64,000 nt of DNA, from positions 124,001 through 188,000 of the forward strand of contig NZ_JAJOIL010000001.1 in assembly GCF_021209385.1 (NCBI RefSeq), written 5' to 3'. Origin of the DNA: Seleniivibrio sp. GTDB taxonomy: Bacteria > Chrysiogenota > Deferribacteres > Deferribacterales > Geovibrionaceae. The notes under the pieces were generated by a model. That model was not told the origin of the DNA. It did no database searches and saw only the letters and a list, made by a program, of their open reading frames with translations. This document shows positions 17,237-25,036 of this stretch, piece by piece. How positions within the stretch are numbered: the stretch's first letter is position 1; each line of letters opens with the position of its first letter. A program made the position numbers and the translations under genes.

Positions 17237-17848
17237 ATGAGTATCAGCAGCATAAACAGCCAGAGTTCCGCCCTTTACAGCTATGCCCAGAACAAGCTTT
17301 CTTCGGCAAAACAGCAGGGAAACGGCGCGGAATCTTTCTTCAGCAAGGTTGACACAAGTCAGGACGGGACAGTAGACAAGAGTGAACTCCTTGCACTGGT
17401 AGACGACATTACGTCCAAAACGGGACAGGATGTGGACACAGAGTCCCTTTTCAGCCAGTATGACACGGACGGTGACGGAAGTTTCAGCGATGATGAACTC
17501 CAAAGCCTTGTGCAGTCGGAAGACCTAAAGCCGAAAGGCGCACCCATGGGACCTCCTCCGGCGCAAGAGGACGAGGATGAAAACAGTGACTACAGCTCAG
17601 AGAGCATCATAAGTCTGCTGACTTCCATACAGAACAGTCTTTCGGCTCTGCTTTCAGCAGAAGACAGCGAAAGCTCGTCCGATTCATATTTTGACAGCAG
17701 CAGTGACTCCGGTACAACAGATTACCTTAGTATGCTCCAGTCGCTTCAATCCGACGATTCGGATGAGTCAACAGGAACAGCTTACTACCAAAGTACAATT
17801 GATAAACTCCTTCAGGGATTGTATTCACAGAATTCCTATGAGGCGTAA
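17237..17848 (+). CDS. EF-hand calcium-binding protein
   Basis: A 203-residue acidic, Ser-rich protein with two canonical EF-hand loops: D39-TSQDGTVDKS-E50 and D76-TDGDGSFSDD-E87. After a PPP-containing linker (residues about 102-108) the tail is rich in Ser, Asp and Glu and has no further motif. There is no signal peptide, but the N-terminus SISSINSQSS with amphipathic spacing resembles other non-classically exported or flagellar-type proteins. It may bind calcium as a buffer or sensor; the role is not known. GGAGGG lies at good spacing before the ATG. Confidence 0.75.
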   Translation: MSISSINSQSSALYSYAQNKLSSAKQQGNGAESFFSKVDTSQDGTVDKSELLALVDDITSKTGQDVDTESLFSQYDTDGDGSFSDDELQSLVQSEDLKPKGAPMGPPPAQEDEDENSDYSSESIISLLTSIQNSLSALLSAEDSESSSDSYFDSSSDSGTTDYLSMLQSLQSDDSDESTGTAYYQSTIDKLLQGLYSQNSYEA

Positions 17849-17894
17849 TAACTGAGAAACAGCAGGGAGAATGGTCTGAGACGTTACACAAATG

Positions 17895-17920
17895 AAAAAG
17901 CGGCTCTTCAGCCGCTTTTT
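17895..17920. terminator. Terminator after the EF-hand gene
   Basis: AAAAAGCGGCT and AGCCGCTTTTT form an 11-bp stem with a CTTC loop; usable in both directions. Confidence 0.9.
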
Positions 17921-17957
17921 CTAAGGCGTGCAAGGAGTACTTTTTAAAGGAGGTTAT

Positions 17958-17978
17958 AAAAGGTATCGTTACCTTTTT
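17958..17978 (+). terminator. Second small terminator-like hairpin
   Basis: AAAAGGTA and TACCTTTT pair with a 4-base loop, followed by T. It lies 38 bases after the main terminator and may be a backup. The region up to 18101 shows no gene. Confidence 0.45.
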
Positions 17979-18101
17979 CCTTTGAACAAGAATAACACAA
18001 GATTGTGGATAAATCATGGAGAAAATGTGTATTTGAACTACCGTTTATATTTTTTGATTGGATTTTGCTGATCCGCAGGGTTATTTTATATCAGGTGATA
18101 A

Positions 18102-19574
18102 ATGAAAATAAGACTTTTCTATAAAATATTCGCTTTAACTCTGGTAACAGTAGTCGTAAGCATGTCCATAATGATACTTATGGTGGGTTATTTCGGCTAT
18201 TTTAATTTCAGAGAGTATCTCATTAAGTCAAAAATACAGGAATTATCATGGCTTACTGATAAACTGGGAGAATATTACGAAACACATGGCAACTTTGATG
18301 AGATAAAGGACATAATGGACAACCCTGACAGGGCAATGAACTTTGCCCCTCCTCCTCCGCCACCGCCGCCGGGTTTAGATATTAAAGGTCGCAAAAATTC
18401 ACCTGGCGATGATATTGAGATGCTGAAAAAGATCTTTCTCACAAAAGACAATAAGCTCAACGTGGCATCTTTCATCCATTTCAGACCCTTTCTGACAATG
18501 CTGGACGCTGACAAGAAGGTAATTGTCGGTAAAGAATATAACAGAAATAAAGATGAGTTCGTTTTGTTGCCCATCGAAACACACAAAAAAACCGTAGGTT
18601 ATTTGGGGGTAAGGAAACCGCCGCAGGTTACATATCCCCTGGCTATCGGTTTTTTGCGGCAACAGCTCAGTATGATGCTTTTCTGTGCGCTGATCATAAT
18701 AATTCTGACAGGCTTTTTGTCATGGCTCTTCGCAAAGAAACTTCTGGCTCCGGTACCCATGCTGATAAATGCCACACAGAAGCTGGCTTCCAGAGATTTT
18801 ACTGTTGATATCCGGCAGATGTCCAACGACGAACTCGGAGATCTTGCACTGAATTTCCGCAAAATGGCAAATGATCTGCGGATGTACGAACTGAAACAGA
18901 ACCGCTGGATATCAGACATATCGCACGAATTGCGTACACCGCTGTCTGTTCTTCTGGGAAATATCGAGGCGATGCAGGACGGCTTAAGAAATACTGACAC
19001 CGAAACACTGAACATTCTTCACAGTGAAGTGTCAAGATTAATAAAGCTGGTTAACGAACTCCATGAAATAACTATGGCGGAGTCGGACAATATGCAGTTC
19101 AACTTCGTTTCTGTCAATGTGCGTCAGATAGTTGAAGACACTGTAGACCTTTATAAAAGCCGTGCGGAAGAGTTCGGTTTTCAGCTGCGCACAATGATAA
19201 AGTGCAACAGCAAACTTGTGCGTGCCGATGTTTCAAGGCTCAGACAGGTTCTCATAAATATTATGGAGAACTCTTTGAAGCATGGTAAGAGTCCTGGCAT
19301 AATCTTCATTTCCTGCATCGAAAATGAGAACGGAGTCGGGATAACCATTGAAGACACAGGACCGGGCGTTTTAGAAGGACAGCTTTGCATGCTTTTCGAC
19401 AGACTTTACCGCGCCGACACTTCAAGAAACAGACAAACAGGAGGCAGCGGGCTTGGGCTTGCCATTTGTAAATATATTATTGAAAAACACAGAGGCGCCA
19501 TAAATGCCGTAACCGGCAGCATGGGCGGTCTCAGAATTGAAATAAATCTCCCCGAAGAGGAAAAAAATGAATAA
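18102..19574 (+). CDS. Sensor histidine kinase, BaeS-like
   Basis: A 490-residue two-membrane-segment kinase. The periplasmic region holds a run of eight prolines at residues 84-91 (FAPPPPPPPPG), then VGYLGVRKPP. The second membrane segment is about 190-212 (MMLFCALIIIILTGFLSWLF), followed by a HAMP domain, the H-box ISDISHELRTPLSVL, and an HATPase domain with NIMENSLKHG, EDTGPGV and GGSGLGLAICKYI. The stimulus is probably envelope stress or a metal, judged only from the family. It overlaps the response regulator gene by eight bases. Translation of the proline run should need EF-P. Confidence 0.88.
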   Translation: MKIRLFYKIFALTLVTVVVSMSIMILMVGYFGYFNFREYLIKSKIQELSWLTDKLGEYYETHGNFDEIKDIMDNPDRAMNFAPPPPPPPPGLDIKGRKNSPGDDIEMLKKIFLTKDNKLNVASFIHFRPFLTMLDADKKVIVGKEYNRNKDEFVLLPIETHKKTVGYLGVRKPPQVTYPLAIGFLRQQLSMMLFCALIIIILTGFLSWLFAKKLLAPVPMLINATQKLASRDFTVDIRQMSNDELGDLALNFRKMANDLRMYELKQNRWISDISHELRTPLSVLLGNIEAMQDGLRNTDTETLNILHSEVSRLIKLVNELHEITMAESDNMQFNFVSVNVRQIVEDTVDLYKSRAEEFGFQLRTMIKCNSKLVRADVSRLRQVLINIMENSLKHGKSPGIIFISCIENENGVGITIEDTGPGVLEGQLCMLFDRLYRADTSRNRQTGGSGLGLAICKYIIEKHRGAINAVTGSMGGLRIEINLPEEEKNE

Positions 19575-20247
19575 GAAAGTGCTTATTATTGAAGACGAAT
19601 CTCAGATAGCATCTATACTGCAGGACTACTTTCAACAATCCGGATTTGAGGTGCATACTCTGGATTCCGGCGCAAAGGCGGTGGACACAATAAAAAAACT
19701 GGTGCCCGACGCCGTTGTGCTTGACCTTATGCTGCCGGACACGGACGGACTGGAAGTTTGCAGACAGGTTCGCAAGTTCTCAAATGTGCCTATGCTAATG
19801 GCAACTGCGAAGGTAGAGGAAATTGACAGGCTGATAGGACTGGAGCTGGGAGCAGATGATTATATCTGTAAGCCATACAGCCCCAGAGAGGTTGTCGCAA
19901 GGGTAAAAGCAGTTCTTCGCAGACTCACACCGGAAACGACAGAAGAAGTGCTTACTGCAGGTCCTGTGGTTATACAGCCTTCAAAGTATCAGGTGACTGT
20001 AAACGGAAATGATCTGACGCTTACAAGAAGCGAGTTTGAACTCCTTTACATCATGGCGAAACAGCCCGGCAGGGTGTTTTCAAGAACCGATCTCATTGCC
20101 AATGTTCACGGTTATGAATTTGAAGGCTATGAGCGCACCATCGACAGCCACGTTAAAAATCTGCGCAAAAAAATATCAGCAGTGCTTAATGACAAAGATG
20201 TAATACAGACAGTGTACGGCGTCGGCTATAAATTTGAAACTATATAA
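19567..20247 (+). CDS. OmpR-family response regulator
   Basis: A 226-residue regulator. Receiver domain: EDE near the start, the phospho-acceptor in VVLDLMLPDTDG (Asp53), the conserved Thr/Lys region ATAKVEEIDRL and YICKPYSPREVVARV. C-terminal winged helix: LTRSEFELLYIMAKQPGRVFSR and RTIDSHVKNLRKKI, VYGVGYKFE. It is the cognate partner of the overlapping kinase gene. Targets cannot be told from the sequence. Confidence 0.92.
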   Translation: MNKKVLIIEDESQIASILQDYFQQSGFEVHTLDSGAKAVDTIKKLVPDAVVLDLMLPDTDGLEVCRQVRKFSNVPMLMATAKVEEIDRLIGLELGADDYICKPYSPREVVARVKAVLRRLTPETTEEVLTAGPVVIQPSKYQVTVNGNDLTLTRSEFELLYIMAKQPGRVFSRTDLIANVHGYEFEGYERTIDSHVKNLRKKISAVLNDKDVIQTVYGVGYKFETI

Positions 20248-20258
20248 GTTCTTCTTTT

Positions 20259-20288
20259 AAAAGGCTCTGCTCCGCACAGAGCCTTTTT
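20259..20288 (+). terminator. Terminator after the two-component operon
   Basis: AAAAGGCTCTG and CAGAGCCTTTTT form an 11-bp stem with a short loop and a T-run. Confidence 0.92.
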
Positions 20289-20311
20289 CAATGTTCTCCG
20301 TTTTTTTATTC

Positions 20312-20375
20312 AGGTGCCTAAATAAATCTCTTGACAACTTCAGGTCTCTCATCTATTTTTTTTCATAAGGTACCT
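20312..20375 (+). promoter_or_regulatory. marR promoter flanked by two operator-like palindromes
   Basis: A perfect -35 TTGACA (20331-20336) is followed after 17 bases by a -10-like TATTTT (20354-20359). AGGTGCCTAAATAAA (20312) and AGGTACCTAAATAAA (20368) form a direct repeat of a palindrome on both sides of the promoter, 56 bases apart. This fits an autorepressor binding two sites. Confidence 0.65.
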
Positions 20376-20398
20376 AAATAAAAAATGAGGAAAAAATA

Positions 20399-20971
20399 AT
20401 GAACAATAATTCCGCTAAAATTCTTTCGGCTTTCATCCGCCTTTCAAGGCTGGTGCACAGAGAAAGCCACAAACACGCACACGATATGCACGACCGCAGA
20501 ATGCATCACGGGCAGTGGCATCTGCTTTCGCTCATAGCAGAAAACAGCGGTGCGAAGCAATCCGAGCTTTCTGAGATACTTGATATGCGTCCGTCATCTA
20601 TGACGGAAATGCTTGTCAAACTTGAGCAGTCCGGATTGATTGAGCGCAGACAGGACGAAAAAGATCAGCGCGTAATGCGCGTTTATCTTTCAGAAAAAGG
20701 TGAAAAAGCCCTTAAAGCCTCCAAAGCGGCAATAGTTGAAATGTCGGACGCTCTTTTCGGTTCGCTCACAGAGGAGGAACAGACACAGTTTCTGGCTCTG
20801 ATGGAAAAACTTACTGCGAACCTTGAAGACAAAGGCGGCAATCTTAATCTTGATGATCATATCGGACATCACCACGGAGGTCGCTGCGGGCGCGCGAATC
20901 ATGACATGCACCACGCAGGCGAAAACGACGGGGGATTTTTCAGCAGAAAATGCAGAAGGGAAAGAGAATGA
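20399..20971 (+). CDS. MarR-family regulator with His-rich tail
   Basis: A 190-residue winged-helix regulator. The recognition region reads AKQSELSEILDMRPSSMTEMLVKLEQSGLIERR, here seen in segments, with the wing DEKDQRVMRVYLSEKG. The C-terminal 40 residues are rich in His (DDHIGHHHGGRCGR, HDMHHAG) and the N-terminal helix is also His-rich (ESHKHAHDMHD), which suggests metal binding. It probably represses its own operon through the palindromes at 20312 and 20368. Its stop overlaps the ferredoxin start as ATGA. Confidence 0.85.
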   Translation: MNNNSAKILSAFIRLSRLVHRESHKHAHDMHDRRMHHGQWHLLSLIAENSGAKQSELSEILDMRPSSMTEMLVKLEQSGLIERRQDEKDQRVMRVYLSEKGEKALKASKAAIVEMSDALFGSLTEEEQTQFLALMEKLTANLEDKGGNLNLDDHIGHHHGGRCGRANHDMHHAGENDGGFFSRKCRRERE

Positions 20972-21249
20972 GTGTAGTTATAACAGACAGCTGCTCTGCA
21001 TGCGGCAAATGCATGGAACAATGTCCTGCCGAAGCTATTGTTAAATCGGCAGAAGGTTATGCAGTTGACACCGGAAAATGCACAGGATGCGGATTATGTA
21101 TTGATATTTGCCCGGCAGGTGCAATCCTCAGGACAGCTGAGGACATAAAACAGCCGACTACTAAACACATCAGAAAACACCATGGACAAAAAATACACTA
21201 CAGAAATGGAAGTTTTCTTTCCAGACTTGTTCACAGACTTCATCTTTAG
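20968..21249 (+). CDS. 2[4Fe-4S] ferredoxin
   Basis: A 93-residue ferredoxin with two classical cluster motifs, CSACGKCMEQCP and CTGCGLCIDICP, in the first 55 residues. The remaining 40 residues are a basic His/Lys/Arg-rich tail (KHIRKHHGQKIH, SRLVHRLHL) not usual for clostridial-type ferredoxins. I start at the ATG at 20968, which overlaps the marR stop and has AAGGGAAAGAG upstream. It should be controlled by the MarR protein. It is an electron carrier; partners are unknown. Confidence 0.88.
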   Translation: MSVVITDSCSACGKCMEQCPAEAIVKSAEGYAVDTGKCTGCGLCIDICPAGAILRTAEDIKQPTTKHIRKHHGQKIHYRNGSFLSRLVHRLHL

Positions 21250-21276
21250 TGTCGGGGTTAGTGCATAACCCCGACA
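21250..21276. terminator. Strong hairpin between ferredoxin and the nif operon end
   Basis: TGTCGGGGTTA and TAACCCCGACA form a perfect 11-bp stem with a 5-base loop between two convergent operons. Neither side has a long T-run, so termination is likely but not certain. A second stem, ACGGATC/GATCCGT (21297-21320), followed by TTTT, overlaps the 3' end of the DUF269 gene. Confidence 0.5.
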
Positions 21277-21301
21277 AACAACACGGGGAATTAAATACGG
21301 A

Positions 21302-21727
21302 TCAGAAATCTCCGATCCGTTTTGCATTCTCCAATGCCTTCGCGGCAAGGGTTTCACCCTCTTCCACCACCTCTTCAAGCGTAGAAAACCCGAATTTATG
21401 GGCATTGCGGTGGAATTTTTGCAGGAAAATATAGTCCTCGTAAACCAGAAGAGCCCTTCCGAAGCCTTCGGTGTTGATATCCAGAACAGTTATGACCATC
21501 TTTCCGCACTGTTCCTCAACGTAGAGAGCAACAGCTTCGTAATAAAGGCGTATTTTTGCCACAGTCTCCGGAGAGATAGCGGCAAATGCATCTATTTTCT
21601 TCTTGTCCTCCTTTGTGAGGACATAGTATCTGGTCATAAGCGTATCGTCCGCCACGTTCTTCCATATATTGTGCGGATCATGGGAACGGATCTTTGTTAT
21701 AAGTACGTCCTTGAAAGCTTTCGACAT
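21302..21727 (-). CDS. NifX-associated nitrogen fixation protein (DUF269)
   Basis: A 141-residue protein of the DUF269 family found next to nifX. Typical pattern: IRSHDPHNIWKN, DDTLMTRYYVLTKEDKKKI, then RLYYEAVALYVEEQCGKMV, INTEGFGRALL and HKFGFSTLEEVVEEGE. Its biochemical job in FeMo-co assembly is unknown. I start at the ATG at 21727 with AAGGA upstream; a longer frame to 21820 overlaps nifX. It is the last gene of the nifHDKTENX operon. Confidence 0.85.
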   Translation of the reverse strand: MSKAFKDVLITKIRSHDPHNIWKNVADDTLMTRYYVLTKEDKKKIDAFAAISPETVAKIRLYYEAVALYVEEQCGKMVITVLDINTEGFGRALLVYEDYIFLQKFHRNAHKFGFSTLEEVVEEGETLAAKALENAKRIGDF

Positions 21728-21737
21728 AAAAAAATCC

Positions 21738-22118
21738 TTATTCCGGCTGTCTGTCTCTGTACAGTGCTTTTTTAAGCCACGGTGCAGGATTTCCGCCCAG
21801 TGTTGTCTTGAGATTCTCAAGTATCTCAGCGATCGGCACGGGATCGTTCACTTTGACGGGGTGTATCTTATTCTTTATGACGTGCGCAGCCGCGGGACCG
21901 CCTATCTGTGCTACATAAAGTATTGCGCAGTCTGAAAGCTTCTCAGCTTTAGAACCTGTGTCGAGCTTATGTTCGACGCCCTCCTCCTGTTCTGCGAATT
22001 CACGCACTTCGCTTAAGGAGTATGACTTTTCGTCTATCTCATAGATTGCAACTTTTGTCGCTCTGCCGTAATGCTCGTCAACTGTCTTAAGATCGTTTGT
22101 ACAAAAACCGATTTTCAT
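21738..22118 (-). CDS. nifX: FeMo-co carrier protein NifX
   Basis: A 126-residue member of the dinitrogenase iron-molybdenum cofactor family. It shows KIGFCTND..TVDEHYGRA at the N-terminus, and ILYVAQIGGPAAAHVIKNKIHPVKV in two halves, which is the NifB-co/VK-cluster-binding fold. It ferries cofactor precursors between NifB and NifEN. The start at 22118 has GGGGG upstream. It sits 10 bases after nifN. Confidence 0.9.
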   Translation of the reverse strand: MKIGFCTNDLKTVDEHYGRATKVAIYEIDEKSYSLSEVREFAEQEEGVEHKLDTGSKAEKLSDCAILYVAQIGGPAAAHVIKNKIHPVKVNDPVPIAEILENLKTTLGGNPAPWLKKALYRDRQPE

Positions 22119-22128
22119 AATATTCCCC

Positions 22129-23439
22129 CTAGTGACCCGACCTTTCAATGTCGAGGGTCATGCATATATTTCCTATGTCAAAGGCAAGCATCATGGCACC
22201 GTAATAACCGATGAAGGTTCTGTGGAAGTGTCCCAGATAATCTTTAACCGGATAGCCCACGCGATAAATCGGCTTATGCGCCCTGTGACACATTGGTATT
22301 GCGTTTGAATTGGCTATTATAAAGTCTGACGCCTTTGAATATTCCTCAAGGTCTTCCAGATCGCCCATTATTATATTTTCGGCAGGCAGATTTTCAAACG
22401 CCCCGTGGCGCGCTGTGGTGACCGCTGTTTCAAGTCTGATGCCCATCTCTTTCGTGAGATATTTTCCAAGACCGTAAAGCAGATCTGGTTCACCCGCTAT
22501 TGAAAAACTCTTCCCGCTGAAACTGAAATGCGCGTCAAGCAGCGCATCCACAGCTCTCTGACGCTGGATGCGCATCCATGAGGGAGCCTGTTTGCCTGTA
22601 TAGTCCATGAGCCATGAGACGAGTTCATCTGTCGCCTCAAGCCCCGTGAGGGTATCGAATTTTTTATAGGGGACCGTACAGCGCTCAAGGAGTATATCCG
22701 CAGAAGCTTCCATACAGCCGCCTACAACTATTGAAAAATCAGCATGAGCCATCTTTCTGATGGTGTCGATGGACGTTCCCTCTTCCGGCAGACCGTAGAA
22801 GTGATTCACCTGACCGCCCATGCTTGCCGACAGGTCGGGATAAACAATCACGTCCAGTCCGAAAGCCTCGAAAGAACGTTTCAGCCAGTCGATATCTCCG
22901 GCAGTCAGGTGCATACCCGCAAGGATATTCACCATCTTTCTTGTTCTGTAGTCCGTTCTCACCGCAGGTTCTATAAGGAGTGAAAGAGTCGCCGCACAGG
23001 CAGCTCCGTACCCTGTTTCCGCATCCCCTTTGAAATCGGGACAGGCGACCGGAACAACCGGTGTGCTGTCGTACTGGGGATATTTTTCACGGAATCGGAT
23101 GAGGCTTCCTTTTATATCGTCCCCGCGAACTTCGGTCATACCTGTTGTTACAAGTCCGATGAAGTCCGGTTTCTGTTTCTCAATGACGTTTGCGATACCT
23201 TCGTGGAGGTTGCTGTCGTCACCGATGATGGTAGCTATATCAAAAACAGCGGTGGACTGCATGGGAGTGACCTCCCTGTAGTGCTGTGTCAGAAAGTTCT
23301 TTGTGAATGCCATGCATCCCTGCGCACCGTGAACCAGAGGCATAACTTTGTGCATACCCAGAAAAGCGGTTATCGCGCCCATTATGGAGCCTTTTTTCAG
23401 AGGGTTAACGGACAGCGGTTTTTCGATTATCTTAACCAA
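22129..23439 (-). CDS. nifN: FeMo-co scaffold protein beta subunit NifN
   Basis: A 436-residue nitrogenase-like protein, partner of NifE in the NifEN scaffold where NifB-co matures with Mo and homocitrate. Signs: KPLSVNPLKKGSIMGAI, the cluster-ligand region HGAQGCMAFTKNF, TTGMTEVRGDDIKGSL, and C-terminal GYPVKDYLGHFHRTFIGYYGA in segments. It overlaps nifE by eight bases and ends 10 bases before nifX. Confidence 0.93.
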   Translation of the reverse strand: MVKIIEKPLSVNPLKKGSIMGAITAFLGMHKVMPLVHGAQGCMAFTKNFLTQHYREVTPMQSTAVFDIATIIGDDSNLHEGIANVIEKQKPDFIGLVTTGMTEVRGDDIKGSLIRFREKYPQYDSTPVVPVACPDFKGDAETGYGAACAATLSLLIEPAVRTDYRTRKMVNILAGMHLTAGDIDWLKRSFEAFGLDVIVYPDLSASMGGQVNHFYGLPEEGTSIDTIRKMAHADFSIVVGGCMEASADILLERCTVPYKKFDTLTGLEATDELVSWLMDYTGKQAPSWMRIQRQRAVDALLDAHFSFSGKSFSIAGEPDLLYGLGKYLTKEMGIRLETAVTTARHGAFENLPAENIIMGDLEDLEEYSKASDFIIANSNAIPMCHRAHKPIYRVGYPVKDYLGHFHRTFIGYYGAMMLAFDIGNICMTLDIERSGH

Positions 23440-24802
23440 AGCTGACCTCCCACGGAGCAGGCTTCTTAACTATTGAGAACACGGGGGATGTCAGTGTTCC
23501 GCATATTTTCTGTGCAAGCACCAGCGAACCTTCGTATCCGGCGAATGCAAAGTGTCTCTCCTGATTCACGTCAACAAAAGGAACCTGTCCTTTCATAGCG
23601 TTGTACATGTTCCGTCCGCCCGCAAGGAACAGATCGGCATCGTATTCTTTCATATATTTCAGAAGGGTCTTTCCGTCCCCTTTGGGCATCAGACCATCTT
23701 CGTTTCCTTCAAAGTATTCAAGTATTCTGGCGATATCCTCTTCTGTTGATTTTCTGGTACTGGATTTGATAACTTCCATGCCCAGTTCCTCAAGCTGTTT
23801 CAGTATCGACCAGCTTTTCACGCCACCTGTGTACACAAGCACTTTTTTACCTTTCATTATAGGAAGATAAGGAGCAAGTTGCTCCATTGTTTCCTTCTCT
23901 TTTCTGGTGGTGAGTTCTTCAACCTTCCTTTTCAGAAGATCGCTGCCCATCATATCTGCTATGGTCATAAGAGTTCTTTTTGTTTCACCCATGCCGTAGA
24001 ACGAACCTTCAAAATAAGGTATACCGTATTTTTCATCGAGCTGACGCGCAAGTGAAATAAGCGCACGGCTGCATATGACCACGCTGAGTTTAGAGCGGTG
24101 TGCATAACACAGTTCGTCATATGTGGCATTGCCTGTCATCTTGCTGAAAAGGCTGATGCCAAGCTCTTCAAAAAGCGGCTCAACCTGAAAAAGCTCACCG
24201 GCTATGTTATACTCCCCGATAAGATTTATTGGGAACATCGGAACATTCTCCGGTTCTTTCGAGCCGATGACATGGTTGAATAGAGCGTGTCCGGCAAATT
24301 TATTACCAAGGTTCTTACTTCCTGAAAATCCGGGAGAATCCACGGGAATAACCTGAAGCCCGAGTTCTTCGGTCATCTCTTTTGCGACAGTGTGTATATC
24401 CTCACCTGTCATAGCCGTAACGCATGTTGAATAGATAAAGACAGCTTTGGGCTTAAACTTGCCCGCAACATAGCGCACCGATTCCTTAAGTTTCTTTTCG
24501 CCGCCGAACACTATGTCCAGTTCGCTCATATCGGTGGTCATGCCGTATTGGTGGAGGTTACCCACATGTGTGCGGGTACCTCTGTTGTTATAGCTTTGTC
24601 CGCAGCATGTTATCGGACCATGTATAATGTGTGCCGCATCCGCAACGGGAAGCAGGACTATCTGTGCGCCGTCGAAAGCGCATCCGCCTGCTGTCGCTCC
24701 GGGAGTGGGCTTTTTGCATGCTTCTTTTTTCTGCTCTGCCGTTTTCTTTTGATTATGATCGCAGCCCGGCTCTTCCGTAAGCTGCTGAATTGCCAGTCTC
24801 AT
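23432..24802 (-). CDS. nifE: FeMo-co scaffold protein alpha subunit NifE
   Basis: A 456-residue NifD-like scaffold subunit. Motifs: GGCAFDGA, HGPITCCGQSYNNRGT, YSTCVTAMTGEDI (cluster cysteines), and VDSPGFSGSKNLGNKFAG. The N-terminal 40 residues are an extra Lys/Cys-containing extension before GGCAFDGA. The gene follows nifT in the nifHDKTEN order and overlaps nifN. Confidence 0.94.
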   Translation of the reverse strand: MRLAIQQLTEEPGCDHNQKKTAEQKKEACKKPTPGATAGGCAFDGAQIVLLPVADAAHIIHGPITCCGQSYNNRGTRTHVGNLHQYGMTTDMSELDIVFGGEKKLKESVRYVAGKFKPKAVFIYSTCVTAMTGEDIHTVAKEMTEELGLQVIPVDSPGFSGSKNLGNKFAGHALFNHVIGSKEPENVPMFPINLIGEYNIAGELFQVEPLFEELGISLFSKMTGNATYDELCYAHRSKLSVVICSRALISLARQLDEKYGIPYFEGSFYGMGETKRTLMTIADMMGSDLLKRKVEELTTRKEKETMEQLAPYLPIMKGKKVLVYTGGVKSWSILKQLEELGMEVIKSSTRKSTEEDIARILEYFEGNEDGLMPKGDGKTLLKYMKEYDADLFLAGGRNMYNAMKGQVPFVDVNQERHFAFAGYEGSLVLAQKICGTLTSPVFSIVKKPAPWEVSFG

Positions 24803-24820
24803 AGCTTCTCCTTAGAGACT

Positions 24821-25032
24821 TCAGTCTCCTCTGGTAAGCAGTTTAGCCTCCATAGTTCTCGGCAGTGTAGGTTCTGCGTCCAATGTTTCAAACTCCAGCA
24901 CCCAGCCGTTTGCCAGAGTAAATTCACCGCCCCATGCACCCTTTTGCTCAATGGAGACAACTATCTGTTCCATGTCTTTTTTAGGGACGTATACTGAGTA
25001 TACGTCCCTTTTTTGTTGAGTGTAACCTTCAT
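24821..25032 (-). pseudogene. nifT: NifT/FixU, apparently frameshifted
   Basis: A start frame (ATG at 25030-25032: MKVTLNKKG) lies five bases after nifK, the normal place of nifT. The conserved remainder, YSVYVPKKDMEQIVVS then KGAWGGEFTLANGW and LPRTMEAKLL, is in another frame and ends at 24821. One more A in the A6 run (25009-25014, T on the plus strand) would join both into a normal 70-residue NifT. If no shift occurs, an internal ATG at 24973 could give only a 50-residue C-terminal piece. NifT's role is unknown and it is dispensable in Klebsiella, so loss would be tolerated. The break adjoins a perfect palindrome at 24983-25009. Confidence 0.75.
24983..25009. repeat. Perfect 12-bp palindrome inside nifT
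   Basis: AGGGACGTATAC and GTATACGTCCCT pair perfectly with a TGA loop. On the plus strand T6 follows, so it looks like an antisense terminator; on the nif strand it follows A6, the frameshift point. The 5' and 3' arms both lie in the coding region. Confidence 0.8.
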
Positions 25033-25036
25033 TGGC

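Noticed and set aside
24983-25014. Plus-strand rho-independent terminator in nifT
   Set aside because: Form is right (stem then T6), but no rightward gene precedes it; the palindrome is better explained as part of the nifT coding region.
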